A DNA stretch of 45,854 nt, taken from the NCBI GenBank assembly GCA_013388675.1, contig JACAEW010000028.1:1-45854 (forward strand), written 5' to 3'. This DNA is from Syntrophaceae bacterium (GTDB taxonomy: Bacteria; Desulfobacterota; SM23-61). A program made the position numbers and the translations under genes. The notes under the pieces are model-generated. The model did not search any database. It saw only the letters and a list, made by a program, of their open reading frames with translations, and was not told the origin of the DNA. Positions 15,503-24,367 of this stretch are shown here, piece by piece (position 1 is the stretch's first letter; every line of letters begins with the position of its first letter).

Positions 15503-18166
15503 ATGGCGAAAGAAGAAAAGAAGGTAACGCTGACCATTGACGGAGTCCAGGTGTCCGTCCCCCCGGGGACGATGATCGTGGAGGCCGCGGCCCAAGCGGG
15601 GATCAAGATTCCCACCCTTTGCAACAACAAGAGGCTCATCCCCTTCGGCGCCTGCCGGATGTGCGTGGTGCAGCAAAAGGGCCGGCGGGGTTTTATGATG
15701 GCCTGTTTCAACCCCGTGCGCAACGGGATGGACATCCTAACCCATACCCCGGAGATCATCAAGGCCCGCAAAATCCAGCTCCAGCTTATCCTCATCTCCC
15801 ACCCCCTGGATTGCCCGGTCTGCGATGCCGGCGGGTGGTGCGATTTGCAGAACCTGGTCTACGAGTATGGGGTCGCAGAGAATCCTTTCAAAGGAGAGAA
15901 GGCCAACCTACCGGTCGATCATGTCTCCCCGTTTATCGAGCGGCACCCGAACCGGTGCATTCTGTGCGGCATGTGCGTGCGGATCTGCGACGAAGTGGTG
16001 GGGGCCAGCGAGCTTTCCTTCGTCAACCGGGGGATGAAGACCCGGATTACCACCGACCTCGACCGGCCGCTGAACTGTGAGTTCTGCGGTCAATGCGTCT
16101 CCGTCTGCCCCGTGGGCGCCCTGAACGACCGGATCTTCCTCCACAAGGCCCGGGTCTGGGACCTGAAGGAGACCTCGACGGTTTGCGCTTATTGCGGCGT
16201 GGGCTGCACCCTGCTTCTGGGAGCGAAAAACGACCGGGTCCTGCGCGTAAGGGCCGATGAGGACCGGGGCTTGAACCAGGGAAATCTTTGCGTAAAGGGG
16301 CGGTTTGGCTGGGAGTACATTCATAGCCCGAAGAGGCTGACCTCGCCCTTGATCCGCAAAAACGGAGAGCTCATCAAGGCCACCTGGGAGGAAGCCCTGG
16401 TTTTTGCCGCCCGCCGGCTGAAGGAGATCCAGGGCGAAAGGGGGGGATCGGCCCTCGCCGGCCTTGCCTCCCCCCGGCTCACCAACGAAGAGCTCTACCT
16501 CTTCCAGAAATTCTGCCGGGGGGTGCTGGGGACGAACCATATCGATCATGCGGGCGGTTATAGTTACACCGCTCATTTGGCCCTGAAAAATTCCCTGGGG
16601 CATGCCGCTTCCACCAACTCGATCAACGAGGTCCGCCAGGCCGATGTCATCCTGGTCCTGCGGTCCGACCTTTCGGAAACCCATCCGGTGGTTAAGTCCG
16701 AGGTAGTCCTGGCGGCGAAGCGCCGGAAGGCGAAAGTCATCGTCGTGAACAGCCGCGACATTTACCTGAAAAAATTCTCCACTCTGACCCTGAGGGTGAA
16801 ACCGGGAAGCGAGGCCGCCCTGGTCAATGGGATGGCGGCCGTGATCCTGAAAGAAGGCCTGGCGCAGGAAGAGTTCCTGCAATCCCGCACCCAAGGACTG
16901 GAGGCCCTGAAAAACAGCCTGGAATCTATTCCCCCCGGGAAGATTGAGGCTCTAACCGGGGTAGCAGCCGACTCCTTGGCGGAGGCGGCCCGCCAGTATG
17001 CCAAGGCCAAGACCGGGGTCATCCTGATCTCCACGGGACAGAATTCAGGGCAAGAGGACCCGGCCATTGCCCAGGCCGCCGTCAACCTGGCCCTTCTCAC
17101 CGGAAAAATCGGCAGGGAGAGTTGCGGGATTTTCGTCCTGGGAGAAAAGAACAACTCTCAAGGCGCCCTGGACATGGGCGTGACCCCCCGGTTGCTCCCG
17201 GGCTATGCCGATTTGCATGATGCCTCCGAGCGTTCCCGGTTCGAGAGGGCCTGGGGCCTAACCATACCCGACCAACCGGGCAAGGGAGCCCTGGAGATCC
17301 TGCAGGGGATTGAAGAAGGAAAAGTCAGAGGTCTCTATGTGGCCGGCGAAAATCCCGCGGTGACCTATCCGGACTCGGAGCGGACCCAAAAAGCCCTGTC
17401 CTCCCTGGATTTTCTGGTCGTTCAGGACTGCTTTTTAAGCGAGACCGCCTTATTGGCCCACGTGGTTTTTCCCGCGGTGACCTTTGCGGAAAAGGAAGGA
17501 ACCTTTACCAATTCGGACCGCCGAGTTCAAAGGGTCCGCCCGGCTCTTCCACCCCTGGAAGAAGCCCTGCCCGACCTTGCCATTTTCCAGGACCTGGCTC
17601 TGGCGATGGGAACTTCCCTTGGGCCAACTTCGGTCCGAGAGGTTAACGATGAGGTGCGAAGCCTGGTGAAGCTGTACGGAGGAATCTCCCTCGCCCGTCT
17701 CGATTCCCCGGACCTTCCGGCAGGAATTCAGTGGCCCTGTCTTACTGCCGAGCATCCGGGAACCCCCATACTCTACGAGAAAGAATTTCCCGTGGGGAAA
17801 GCCCGGCTGATTTTTTCCGAATATCACGAAGAAGGAGGGAAGGAAGCCGATTCCTCCTTCGCCCTGGCCGTGGGGCCGACCCTCTTCCACTCCGGCTCTC
17901 TTTCCCTGCTGAGCCCGGGGCTGTCCCGGCTGCAGGGAGACGGCTTCGTCCTGGTCCATCCCAGCGATGCAAAGAATCTTGTCTTGAAGGAAGGGGAGAC
18001 GGTGACTCTGGAATCTCCGCGGGGGAGAATCCGGGTGAAAGTTTCCATCTCCCCCAAGACGTCGCCCGGAGTCCTTTTCGTCCCCGGCCATTTCGCGGAG
18101 AACGGCGGAAACCGGCTCACCGGATGGGACTTGAAGACCACCCGCGTCCAACTGGAAAAAAGGTAA
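15503..18166 (+). CDS. nuoG: Complex I subunit NuoG, formate-dehydrogenase-like form
   Basis: An 887-residue iron-sulfur subunit. Visible sites: [2Fe-2S] at Cys40/51/54/68; His-ligated [4Fe-4S] at His100, Cys104, Cys107, Cys113; two ferredoxin clusters at Cys152/155/158/162 and 192/195/198/202; and a MopB-type [4Fe-4S] at Cys228/231/235/263. The MopB domain (225-760) aligns with FdhA formate dehydrogenases through GTNHIDH and STNSINEVRQADVIL. The catalytic Cys/Sec-His pair of FdhA is replaced (Ser and Tyr in GGYSYTAHLA), so formate dehydrogenase activity is not expected. A Molydop_binding domain closes the protein. It carries electrons from NuoF toward NuoI. nuoH follows after 27 nt. Confidence 0.92.
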   Translation: MAKEEKKVTLTIDGVQVSVPPGTMIVEAAAQAGIKIPTLCNNKRLIPFGACRMCVVQQKGRRGFMMACFNPVRNGMDILTHTPEIIKARKIQLQLILISHPLDCPVCDAGGWCDLQNLVYEYGVAENPFKGEKANLPVDHVSPFIERHPNRCILCGMCVRICDEVVGASELSFVNRGMKTRITTDLDRPLNCEFCGQCVSVCPVGALNDRIFLHKARVWDLKETSTVCAYCGVGCTLLLGAKNDRVLRVRADEDRGLNQGNLCVKGRFGWEYIHSPKRLTSPLIRKNGELIKATWEEALVFAARRLKEIQGERGGSALAGLASPRLTNEELYLFQKFCRGVLGTNHIDHAGGYSYTAHLALKNSLGHAASTNSINEVRQADVILVLRSDLSETHPVVKSEVVLAAKRRKAKVIVVNSRDIYLKKFSTLTLRVKPGSEAALVNGMAAVILKEGLAQEEFLQSRTQGLEALKNSLESIPPGKIEALTGVAADSLAEAARQYAKAKTGVILISTGQNSGQEDPAIAQAAVNLALLTGKIGRESCGIFVLGEKNNSQGALDMGVTPRLLPGYADLHDASERSRFERAWGLTIPDQPGKGALEILQGIEEGKVRGLYVAGENPAVTYPDSERTQKALSSLDFLVVQDCFLSETALLAHVVFPAVTFAEKEGTFTNSDRRVQRVRPALPPLEEALPDLAIFQDLALAMGTSLGPTSVREVNDEVRSLVKLYGGISLARLDSPDLPAGIQWPCLTAEHPGTPILYEKEFPVGKARLIFSEYHEEGGKEADSSFALAVGPTLFHSGSLSLLSPGLSRLQGDGFVLVHPSDAKNLVLKEGETVTLESPRGRIRVKVSISPKTSPGVLFVPGHFAENGGNRLTGWDLKTTRVQLEKR

Positions 18167-18193
18167 CCCCCTCCGGGGGAAAGAGGAAAGGGT

Positions 18194-19180
18194 ATGCTGA
18201 CCATTTTTCTGATTTCGGCGGTGAAGGTTCTGATCGTCTTCGGGGCCATGCTCCTGGTGGTCGCCTACATGACCCTCATGGAAAGAAAGGTCCTGGGCCA
18301 CATGCAGGTCCGTTTCGGTCCCAACCGCGTCGGGCCCTTCGGCCTGTTTCAACCCGTGGCCGACGGGATCAAGCTTTTTTTCAAGGAAGACATCATCGTT
18401 CCCTTCGCCAACCGGATCATTTACATGCTGGCCCCGGCGGTCATCGTCATCACCGCCCTGGTGAGTTTCGCCGTCATCCCCTTCGGGGACAGCGTCAAAA
18501 TTTTGGGCCATACCATCGACTTGGTCGTGGCCGATGTGAACGTGGGGATTCTTTACCTCTTCGCCGTCTCCTCCCTGGGGGTGTACGGGGTGGTCATGGG
18601 AGGGTGGGCCTCGAACAATAAATATTCCCTCCTGGGCTCCATCCGGTCTTCGGCCCAGATGATCAGCTACGAACTCTCCCTCGGCCTCTCCATCGTGGGA
18701 GTGCTGATGATCGTCGGGTCCCTCTCGCTCACCCAGATCGTGGAAGCCCAGTCCAGCGTATGGTTCGTCCTCTACCAACCCCTGGGGTTCATCATCTTTC
18801 TCATCTCCGCCGTGGCTGAATGCAGCCGGACCCCCTTCGACCTGACCGAATGCGAAAACGAGCTCGTGGCCGGCTACCAGACCGAGTACAGCTCCATGAA
18901 GTTCGGCCTGTATTACCTGGGCGAGTATGCCCACATCCTGGTGGTGAGTTCCCTGGCCGTTTCCCTTTTCTTCGGAGGATGGCAGGGACCCCTCCTGCCG
19001 CCGATCCTCTGGTTTTTAATCAAGGTTTTCGCTTTCATCTTTTTCTTTATCTGGATTCGGGCCACCTTTCCCCGTTTCCGGTACGACCAGTTGATGAAAT
19101 TCGGATGGAAAGTTCTCTTTCCCCTCTCCCTGCTGAATATCCTGCTCACCGCCGTGGGCCTGATCCTCTTCTCCAAATAG
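18194..19180 (+). CDS. nuoH: Complex I subunit NuoH
   Basis: A 328-residue membrane subunit with about eight helices that forms the quinone chamber. Typical stretches are LMERKVLGHMQVRFGPNRVGPFG near residues 30-52, the acidic loop TPFDLTECENELVAGYQTEYS (about 213-233) and the C-terminal RATFPRFRYDQLMKFGWK. nuoI follows after 28 nt. Confidence 0.97.
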   Translation: MLTIFLISAVKVLIVFGAMLLVVAYMTLMERKVLGHMQVRFGPNRVGPFGLFQPVADGIKLFFKEDIIVPFANRIIYMLAPAVIVITALVSFAVIPFGDSVKILGHTIDLVVADVNVGILYLFAVSSLGVYGVVMGGWASNNKYSLLGSIRSSAQMISYELSLGLSIVGVLMIVGSLSLTQIVEAQSSVWFVLYQPLGFIIFLISAVAECSRTPFDLTECENELVAGYQTEYSSMKFGLYYLGEYAHILVVSSLAVSLFFGGWQGPLLPPILWFLIKVFAFIFFFIWIRATFPRFRYDQLMKFGWKVLFPLSLLNILLTAVGLILFSK

Positions 19181-19208
19181 GGGGGAAGAAACCTTTGCGA
19201 GGATTTCT

Positions 19209-19619
19209 ATGATACTTCCGTTGCTGAAAGGGTTGAAATTAACCTTCCGGACTTTTTTTACCCGTCCCATCACCATCCAATACCCGGAGCAGAAGATGGT
19301 CATGTTCCCCCGCTTCCGGGGGCTGCACGAACTGGCCCGGGACCCGGAGGGGAAGATCCTCTGCGTGGCCTGCGAGCTCTGCGCTGCCGTTTGCCCGGCC
19401 AACTGCATCCGGGTGGAGCCGGGCGAAGGCCCCACCCACAAACGGTTCCCCAAGGTTTACGAGATCGACCTGGGGCGGTGCATCTTCTGCGGTTTCTGCC
19501 AGGAAGCCTGTCCCTACGGCGCGATTCTCCTTCGGGAAAACTATGAAATCGCCAACTACACCCGGAAAGACCTGATATACAACCGGGACCAGCTCATTCA
19601 CGCTTACGACCCGAAATAG
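19209..19619 (+). CDS. nuoI: Complex I subunit NuoI
   Basis: A 136-residue two-cluster ferredoxin subunit holding N6a and N6b, which pass electrons to N2 in NuoB. Ligands are Cys52/55/58/62 (CVACELCAAVC) and Cys91/94/97/101 (CIFCGFCQEAC), the usual NuoI layout with an amphipathic N-terminal helix. nuoJ follows after 14 nt. Confidence 0.97.
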   Translation: MILPLLKGLKLTFRTFFTRPITIQYPEQKMVMFPRFRGLHELARDPEGKILCVACELCAAVCPANCIRVEPGEGPTHKRFPKVYEIDLGRCIFCGFCQEACPYGAILLRENYEIANYTRKDLIYNRDQLIHAYDPK

Positions 19620-19633
19620 GGAGGCCCGTACTC

Positions 19634-20146
19634 ATGCTGGAAACTGTCCTCTTCGTCCTTTTAGCCCTGTTCGCCGTGGGGACCGCCGTGCTGGTCATCG
19701 TCCAGCGAAACCCCGTAACCAGCGCCATCTTTCTCATCCTGACCTTCTTTTCCCTGGCGGGGATTTACCTCCTGCTCCACGCGGAATTTATCGCCGCCGT
19801 CCAGGTCATCGTTTACGCCGGGGCCATCATGGTCCTTTTCCTCTTCGTGATCATGCTCTTGAACCTGCCCAAGGAAAAGATCTCCATCGCCCGCCACCGG
19901 TTGCTCAAATTCGTGGGGGTGATCTTCGGCCTGGTCCTTCTGTTTCAAATCGGAACCATCTTTCGGCAGGTCATCCTGGAAGGGACCCAGGGAACGTTTA
20001 CCCCGGAAAAAGTCGCCGGGCTGGGCAACACCCAGGTGGTGGCCCAGCTTCTCTTTACCGATTTTTTGCTTCCCTTCGAGATCACCTCGGTGCTGCTCCT
20101 GGTGGCCATCATCGGGGCGATCGTCCTGGCCAAACGCGAACTATAG
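19634..20146 (+). CDS. nuoJ: Complex I subunit NuoJ
   Basis: A 170-residue membrane subunit with five helices. The third-helix motif [21 protein letters not shown] is diagnostic of NuoJ/ND6. It connects the quinone region with the antiporter-like subunits. nuoK starts 13 nt downstream. Confidence 0.96.
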   Translation: MLETVLFVLLALFAVGTAVLVIVQRNPVTSAIFLILTFFSLAGIYLLLHAEFIAAVQVIVYAGAIMVLFLFVIMLLNLPKEKISIARHRLLKFVGVIFGLVLLFQIGTIFRQVILEGTQGTFTPEKVAGLGNTQVVAQLLFTDFLLPFEITSVLLLVAIIGAIVLAKREL

Positions 20147-20159
20147 AGAAGGAGCGGAA

Positions 20160-20462
20160 ATGGTCTCTCTTTCCAGTTATTTGATTCTCAGCGCGATCCT
20201 CTTCAGCATCGGGGTGGTGGGTTTCCTCCTGCGGCGCAACACCATCGTGATCTTCATGTCCATCGAGCTCATGCTCAACGCGGCCAACCTGGCCTTCGTC
20301 GCCTTCTCGCGGTTTCTCCATTCCATGGACGGCCAGGTCATCGTGGTCTTCGTCATGTCCGTGGCCGCGGCCGAGGCCGCGGTGGGCCTGGCCATCATCA
20401 TGGCTATGTACCGCACCCAGAAGACGGTGAATGCCGACGAGATGAGCTTGATGAAATGGTAA
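20160..20462 (+). CDS. nuoK: Complex I subunit NuoK
   Basis: A 100-residue subunit with three helices and the two conserved membrane glutamates of NuoK/ND4L, in [14 protein letters not shown] and [11 protein letters not shown]. It belongs to the proton-coupling axis. A 107-nt gap with a repeat separates it from nuoL. Confidence 0.97.
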   Translation: MVSLSSYLILSAILFSIGVVGFLLRRNTIVIFMSIELMLNAANLAFVAFSRFLHSMDGQVIVVFVMSVAAAEAAVGLAIIMAMYRTQKTVNADEMSLMKW

Positions 20463-20483
20463 ACGAAAAGTTTCAAGTTGCGA

Positions 20484-20534
20484 GTTTCGGGTTGCAAGTT
20501 CCCTTTTCTGGGTTCTTAACCTGAAACCCGAAAC
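20484..20534. repeat. GTTTCGGGTT inverted repeat (copy 3)
   Basis: GTTTCGGGTT (20484-20493) pairs with AACCCGAAAC (20525-20534) in the nuoK-nuoL gap; extra GTTGC/AAGTT units stand beside it. Same layout as the repeats at 937-972 and 13304-13380 with one base changed in the core. Confidence 0.65.
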
Positions 20535-20569
20535 CCGGATCTCGGAACTGATTTTAAGGAGAACCTAGG

Positions 20570-22486
20570 ATGATTGACTATGTGGGTTGGATCCCTTTGT
20601 TCCCGGCCATCGGGTTCGCCATCAACCTCTTTTTCGGGAGGAGGATGTCCAAGAACGCGGTGGGCTTCATTGCCTGCGCGGCCATCGGGCTTTCCTTTCT
20701 CTTCTCCCTTTTCATCTTCGCGGCGATGCTGAAGATCCCTGCGGCCAGCCGCTCCGTGGAAAAAATCATCTATCCCTGGATCCTCTCCGGCGAGTTCCAG
20801 GCGAACATCGGTTTCCTGGTCGACCCCCTGTCCCTGGTCATGATGCTCGTGGTCTCGGGCGTCTCCTTCATCATCCATGTCTATTCCGTGGGCTACATGC
20901 ACGACGATCCCGACTTCCCCCGTTACTTCACCTACCTGAATCTCTTCGTTTTCTTCATGCTGATTCTGGTGGCGGCCAACAACTTCCTCCTCCTGTTCGT
21001 GGGTTGGGAAGGGGTGGGGCTCTGTTCCTACTTCCTCATCGGGTTCTGGTACGAGAAGAAATCGGCCTCCGATGCCGGCAAGAAGGCCTTCATCGTCAAC
21101 CGGATCGGGGACTTCGGTTTTCTTCTGGCCATTTTCCTCATCTTTGTGACCTTCGGGACCGTCGATTTCACCAAGGTCTTTGCCGCGGCCCCAGGAAAAC
21201 TGGAGGTGGGGGGCGCGCTGGTCACCCTGATCACCCTCCTCCTCTTCATGGGGGCCACCGGGAAGTCGGCCCAGATCCCCCTCTACACCTGGCTTCCCGA
21301 CGCCATGGAAGGCCCAACGCCGGTCAGCGCCCTGATCCACGCCGCCACCATGGTGACCGCCGGAGTTTACATGGTGGCGCGGTGCAATGTTCTCTTCCTC
21401 CTGGCCCCTACCTCGATCCTGATCGTGGCCATCATTGGGGCAGCCACGGCCATTTTTGCCGCCTCCATCGGCCTGGCCCAGAACGATATCAAAAGGGTCT
21501 TGGCCTACTCCACCATCAGTCAGCTCGGCTACATGTTCCTGGCCTGCGGAGTGGGGGCCTTTGCCGCCGGGATCTTCCACCTCATGACCCATGCCTTCTT
21601 CAAAGCCCTCCTTTTCCTGGGAGCGGGCAGCGTGATGCACGCCATGGCCGGGGAACTCGACATGCGCCGGATGGGCGCCTTGAAACCCCACATGCCCCGA
21701 ACCTACTGGACGTTCCTCATCGGCACTCTGGCCATTGCCGGGATCTTCCCCTTCGCCGGGTTCTTCTCCAAGGATGAGATCCTCTGGAAAGCTTTGACCG
21801 ACGGGGGGGTGGTCTTCTGGCTCATCGGGGCGGTGGCAGCCTTTATGACCGCCACCTACATGTTCCGGGCCGTGTTCATGACTTTTCACGGCTCCTCCCG
21901 CGTGGACCCCCATGTGGCCCATCACCTCCACGAATCCCCGGGGATGATGACCGTACCCCTGATGATCCTGGCCCTCCTTTCCATGGTGGGGGGTTTCATC
22001 GGCTTCCCCATCGTGGAAGGGTGGAACCGGTTCAACGAATTCCTCGCCCCGGTCTTCGCCCCGGGCGCCCATGCCGGGGCGGCCCACCATGCGGTCGGCT
22101 TCGAAGTGGCCATGATGCTGGTCTCCATGGCCATTGCCGGGTTGGGAATCCTTCTGGCCTACCGGATGTATATCAAGAATCCCAAGCTGCCCGACCAGAT
22201 GGCCGCTCGATACCCCAAGCCTTACTCCCTGATCGCCAACAAATACTGGGTGGACGAGATTTACGACTGGGTCTTCGTGGGTCCCCTGGTTCGATTTTCC
22301 GTTTTCCTGTGGAGGATCATCGACGATGTCCTGGTGGATGGCACGGTTAACGGCGTGGCCGCCGTGGCCCGGGGCGGCAGCGAGGTTTTCAAGCGGTTGC
22401 AGACGGGAAACATCCAGGGATACGCCCTCTCCATCCTGGTGGGGGTGGTGTTCCTGGTCGGTTATCTATTGGTCAACAGTAATTAG
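20570..22486 (+). CDS. nuoL: Complex I subunit NuoL
   Basis: A 638-residue antiporter-like subunit, the distal ion-pumping unit with the long lateral helix. Conserved glutamate motif FVGWEGVGLCSYFLIGFWY (about 144-162), the TWLPDAMEGPTPVSALIHAATMV stretch with broken helix 7, and the lysine-bearing KDEILWK are visible. Length and C-terminal amphipathic segment fit NuoL. The start has an upstream AAGGAG. Confidence 0.97.
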   Translation: MIDYVGWIPLFPAIGFAINLFFGRRMSKNAVGFIACAAIGLSFLFSLFIFAAMLKIPAASRSVEKIIYPWILSGEFQANIGFLVDPLSLVMMLVVSGVSFIIHVYSVGYMHDDPDFPRYFTYLNLFVFFMLILVAANNFLLLFVGWEGVGLCSYFLIGFWYEKKSASDAGKKAFIVNRIGDFGFLLAIFLIFVTFGTVDFTKVFAAAPGKLEVGGALVTLITLLLFMGATGKSAQIPLYTWLPDAMEGPTPVSALIHAATMVTAGVYMVARCNVLFLLAPTSILIVAIIGAATAIFAASIGLAQNDIKRVLAYSTISQLGYMFLACGVGAFAAGIFHLMTHAFFKALLFLGAGSVMHAMAGELDMRRMGALKPHMPRTYWTFLIGTLAIAGIFPFAGFFSKDEILWKALTDGGVVFWLIGAVAAFMTATYMFRAVFMTFHGSSRVDPHVAHHLHESPGMMTVPLMILALLSMVGGFIGFPIVEGWNRFNEFLAPVFAPGAHAGAAHHAVGFEVAMMLVSMAIAGLGILLAYRMYIKNPKLPDQMAARYPKPYSLIANKYWVDEIYDWVFVGPLVRFSVFLWRIIDDVLVDGTVNGVAAVARGGSEVFKRLQTGNIQGYALSILVGVVFLVGYLLVNSN

Positions 22487-22498
22487 CGTTTAGCCGTC

Positions 22499-22558
22499 AG
22501 CGATCCGCGGAGGAGCGATTCATAAGTCGCCCCTCCGGAAAGCTGACCGCGGATCGCT
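22499..22558. repeat. 60-nt hairpin between nuoL and nuoM
   Basis: A perfect 12-bp outer stem (AGCGATCCGCGG at 22499-22510 with 22547-22558) encloses a partly paired inner stem (about 22509-22536). No T-run follows, so it is not a standard terminator. It may be a REP-like element or protect or process the polycistronic RNA. Confidence 0.6.
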
Positions 22559-22579
22559 CTTCTGGAAGGAGCCGTTTTC

Positions 22580-24151
22580 ATGAGCAGCCTGGCAGGAGTT
22601 CCTCTTCTGACCCTCATCACCTTCTTTCCCATGGCGGGAGTTGTGATCCTTCTTTTCCTGGACAAGGAGAAGAAAGAGACGCTCCGCCGGGTCACCCTGG
22701 GGGTGGCCCTCCTGGAGTTTCTGTTCTCCCTTCCCCTATTCTTCAGCTTCCGCCTGGACACGGCGGCCATGCAGTTCGTGGAGAAGGTGCCCTGGATCCC
22801 AGAGTACGGGATTACCTACTTCTTGGGGATCGACGGAATCAGCCTGTTTCTCGTCCTGCTCACCACCTTCCTCACCTTCGTTTCGGTATTGGCCTGCTGG
22901 AACGACATTCAGGATAAGGTAAAGGAGTTCATGATCTGCCTCCTTTTCCTGGAGACGGGAATGATCGGGGTCTTCGTCTCCCTGGACCTCTTCCTCTTTT
23001 ACGTGTTCTGGGAAGTCATGCTCATCCCCATGTACCTCCTCATCGGGGTCTGGGGCAATCCCAAGCGCCGCATCTATGCCGCGGTCAAGTTCTTCATCTA
23101 CACCATGGTGGGAAGCGTCCTCATGCTGGTGGCCATTCTGGTCCTTTATTTCCACAACGGGGCGGTAACCGGAAAGTACACCTTTGACCTCCTCCAGCTT
23201 TACAACCTTCAGGTGGCGCGGGATATTCAGGTCTGGCTTTTCCTGGCCTTCGGCCTGGCTTTTGCGATCAAAGTTCCCATGTTTCCCTTCCACACCTGGT
23301 TGCCCGACGCGCACACCGAGGCTCCCACGGTGGGGTCGGTGCTCCTGGCGGCGGTCCTCCTGAAGATGGGCACCTACGGCTTCCTGCGCTTCAGCATCCC
23401 CCTCTTTCCCCAGGCCTCCTTCCAGCTGATTCCCCTGGTATCGGTCCTGGCTCTCATCGGGATCGTCTACGGGGCTCTGGTCTGCCTCGTGCAGAAGGAT
23501 TTGAAACGGCTGATTGCCTTTTCCTCGGTTTCCCACCTGGGCTTCGTCATGCTCGGCCTTTTTGCCTTCAACGTGCAGGGGATCGAAGGCGGAATCCTGC
23601 AGATGCTCAACCACGGGTTCTCCACCGGGGCCCTCTTCCTCCTGGTGGGGATGATCTACGAGCGCCGGCACACCCGCATGATCGAGGACTTCGGCGGCCT
23701 CTGGAAACAGATGCCCATCTTTGCGGCCTTCTTCATGGTCGTAACCCTCTCCTCCATCGGGCTCCCGGGCTTGAACGGGTTTGTGGGCGAGTTTTTGATC
23801 CTGGTGGGAACCTTCAAGGCGAACCGTCTCTACGCCGTCATCGCCGCCACAGGGGTCATCCTCGCCGCGGCCTATATGCTCTGGATGTTCCAACGGGTTA
23901 TGTTCGGCGAGTTGAGCAAACCGGAGAACCGGGACTTAAGGGACCTGTCGGGGCGGGAGGTTTTCGTTCTCTCTTGCGTCACTCTCTTCATCTTCTGGAT
24001 CGGGGTCTATCCCCAGACCTTCCTCAGCCGGATGGAACCTACGGTCAAGGCGTACCTGGTTCAAGTTCAGCAGAAGTACCAGGCGGGGGTTCAGATGGAG
24101 GAAGGGGGGAAGGTGAAGTTGGCCCAGGCGGAGAAACTGGGCGGAAAATAA
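22580..24151 (+). CDS. nuoM: Complex I subunit NuoM
   Basis: A 523-residue antiporter-like pumping subunit with about 14 helices. Conserved stretches: [20 protein letters not shown] with the key glutamate, [34 protein letters not shown], and [17 protein letters not shown] polar C-terminal tail of about 30 residues follows the last helix. The 216-nt gap to nuoN holds a MITE-like element. Confidence 0.97.
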   Translation: MSSLAGVPLLTLITFFPMAGVVILLFLDKEKKETLRRVTLGVALLEFLFSLPLFFSFRLDTAAMQFVEKVPWIPEYGITYFLGIDGISLFLVLLTTFLTFVSVLACWNDIQDKVKEFMICLLFLETGMIGVFVSLDLFLFYVFWEVMLIPMYLLIGVWGNPKRRIYAAVKFFIYTMVGSVLMLVAILVLYFHNGAVTGKYTFDLLQLYNLQVARDIQVWLFLAFGLAFAIKVPMFPFHTWLPDAHTEAPTVGSVLLAAVLLKMGTYGFLRFSIPLFPQASFQLIPLVSVLALIGIVYGALVCLVQKDLKRLIAFSSVSHLGFVMLGLFAFNVQGIEGGILQMLNHGFSTGALFLLVGMIYERRHTRMIEDFGGLWKQMPIFAAFFMVVTLSSIGLPGLNGFVGEFLILVGTFKANRLYAVIAATGVILAAAYMLWMFQRVMFGELSKPENRDLRDLSGREVFVLSCVTLFIFWIGVYPQTFLSRMEPTVKAYLVQVQQKYQAGVQMEEGGKVKLAQAEKLGGK

Positions 24152-24168
24152 ATAGATTCGCTAATCCA

Positions 24169-24303
24169 TTCGCTTTTTGAAAAAAGACAACCTGCTCCTA
24201 AACATTTTCGTTTTTTTGCAAGGATCTGCAGAAATCCCCCCCTTCCCCCCTTTGAAAAAGGGGGGCGGAGGGGGGATTGGAAAAGGCCGGTTCAAAGAGC
24301 GAA
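24169..24303. repeat. MITE-like element, copy 2 (135 bp)
   Basis: 13-bp terminal inverted repeats (24169-24181 and 24291-24303, one mismatch) bound a non-coding stretch with a C-run/G-run hairpin (about 24232-24277). The hairpin and the preceding ATCTGC-type sequence closely match copy 1 at 12716-12852. It lies in the nuoM-nuoN gap. Confidence 0.8.
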
Positions 24304-24367
24304 AGGCATATAAATTTTCAAGCGCGAAATCAATCCTTACAGCGGATTTTTCATCCGGAGGAATTAA

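Noticed and set aside
15503..18166. Formate dehydrogenase catalytic subunit
   Set aside because: The FdhA Cys/Sec-His pair is replaced and the gene is embedded in the nuo operon.
20516..22090. 524-codon minus-strand frame opposite nuoL
   Set aside because: Extremely Gly/Glu/His-rich antisense translation, with no membrane or enzyme motif.
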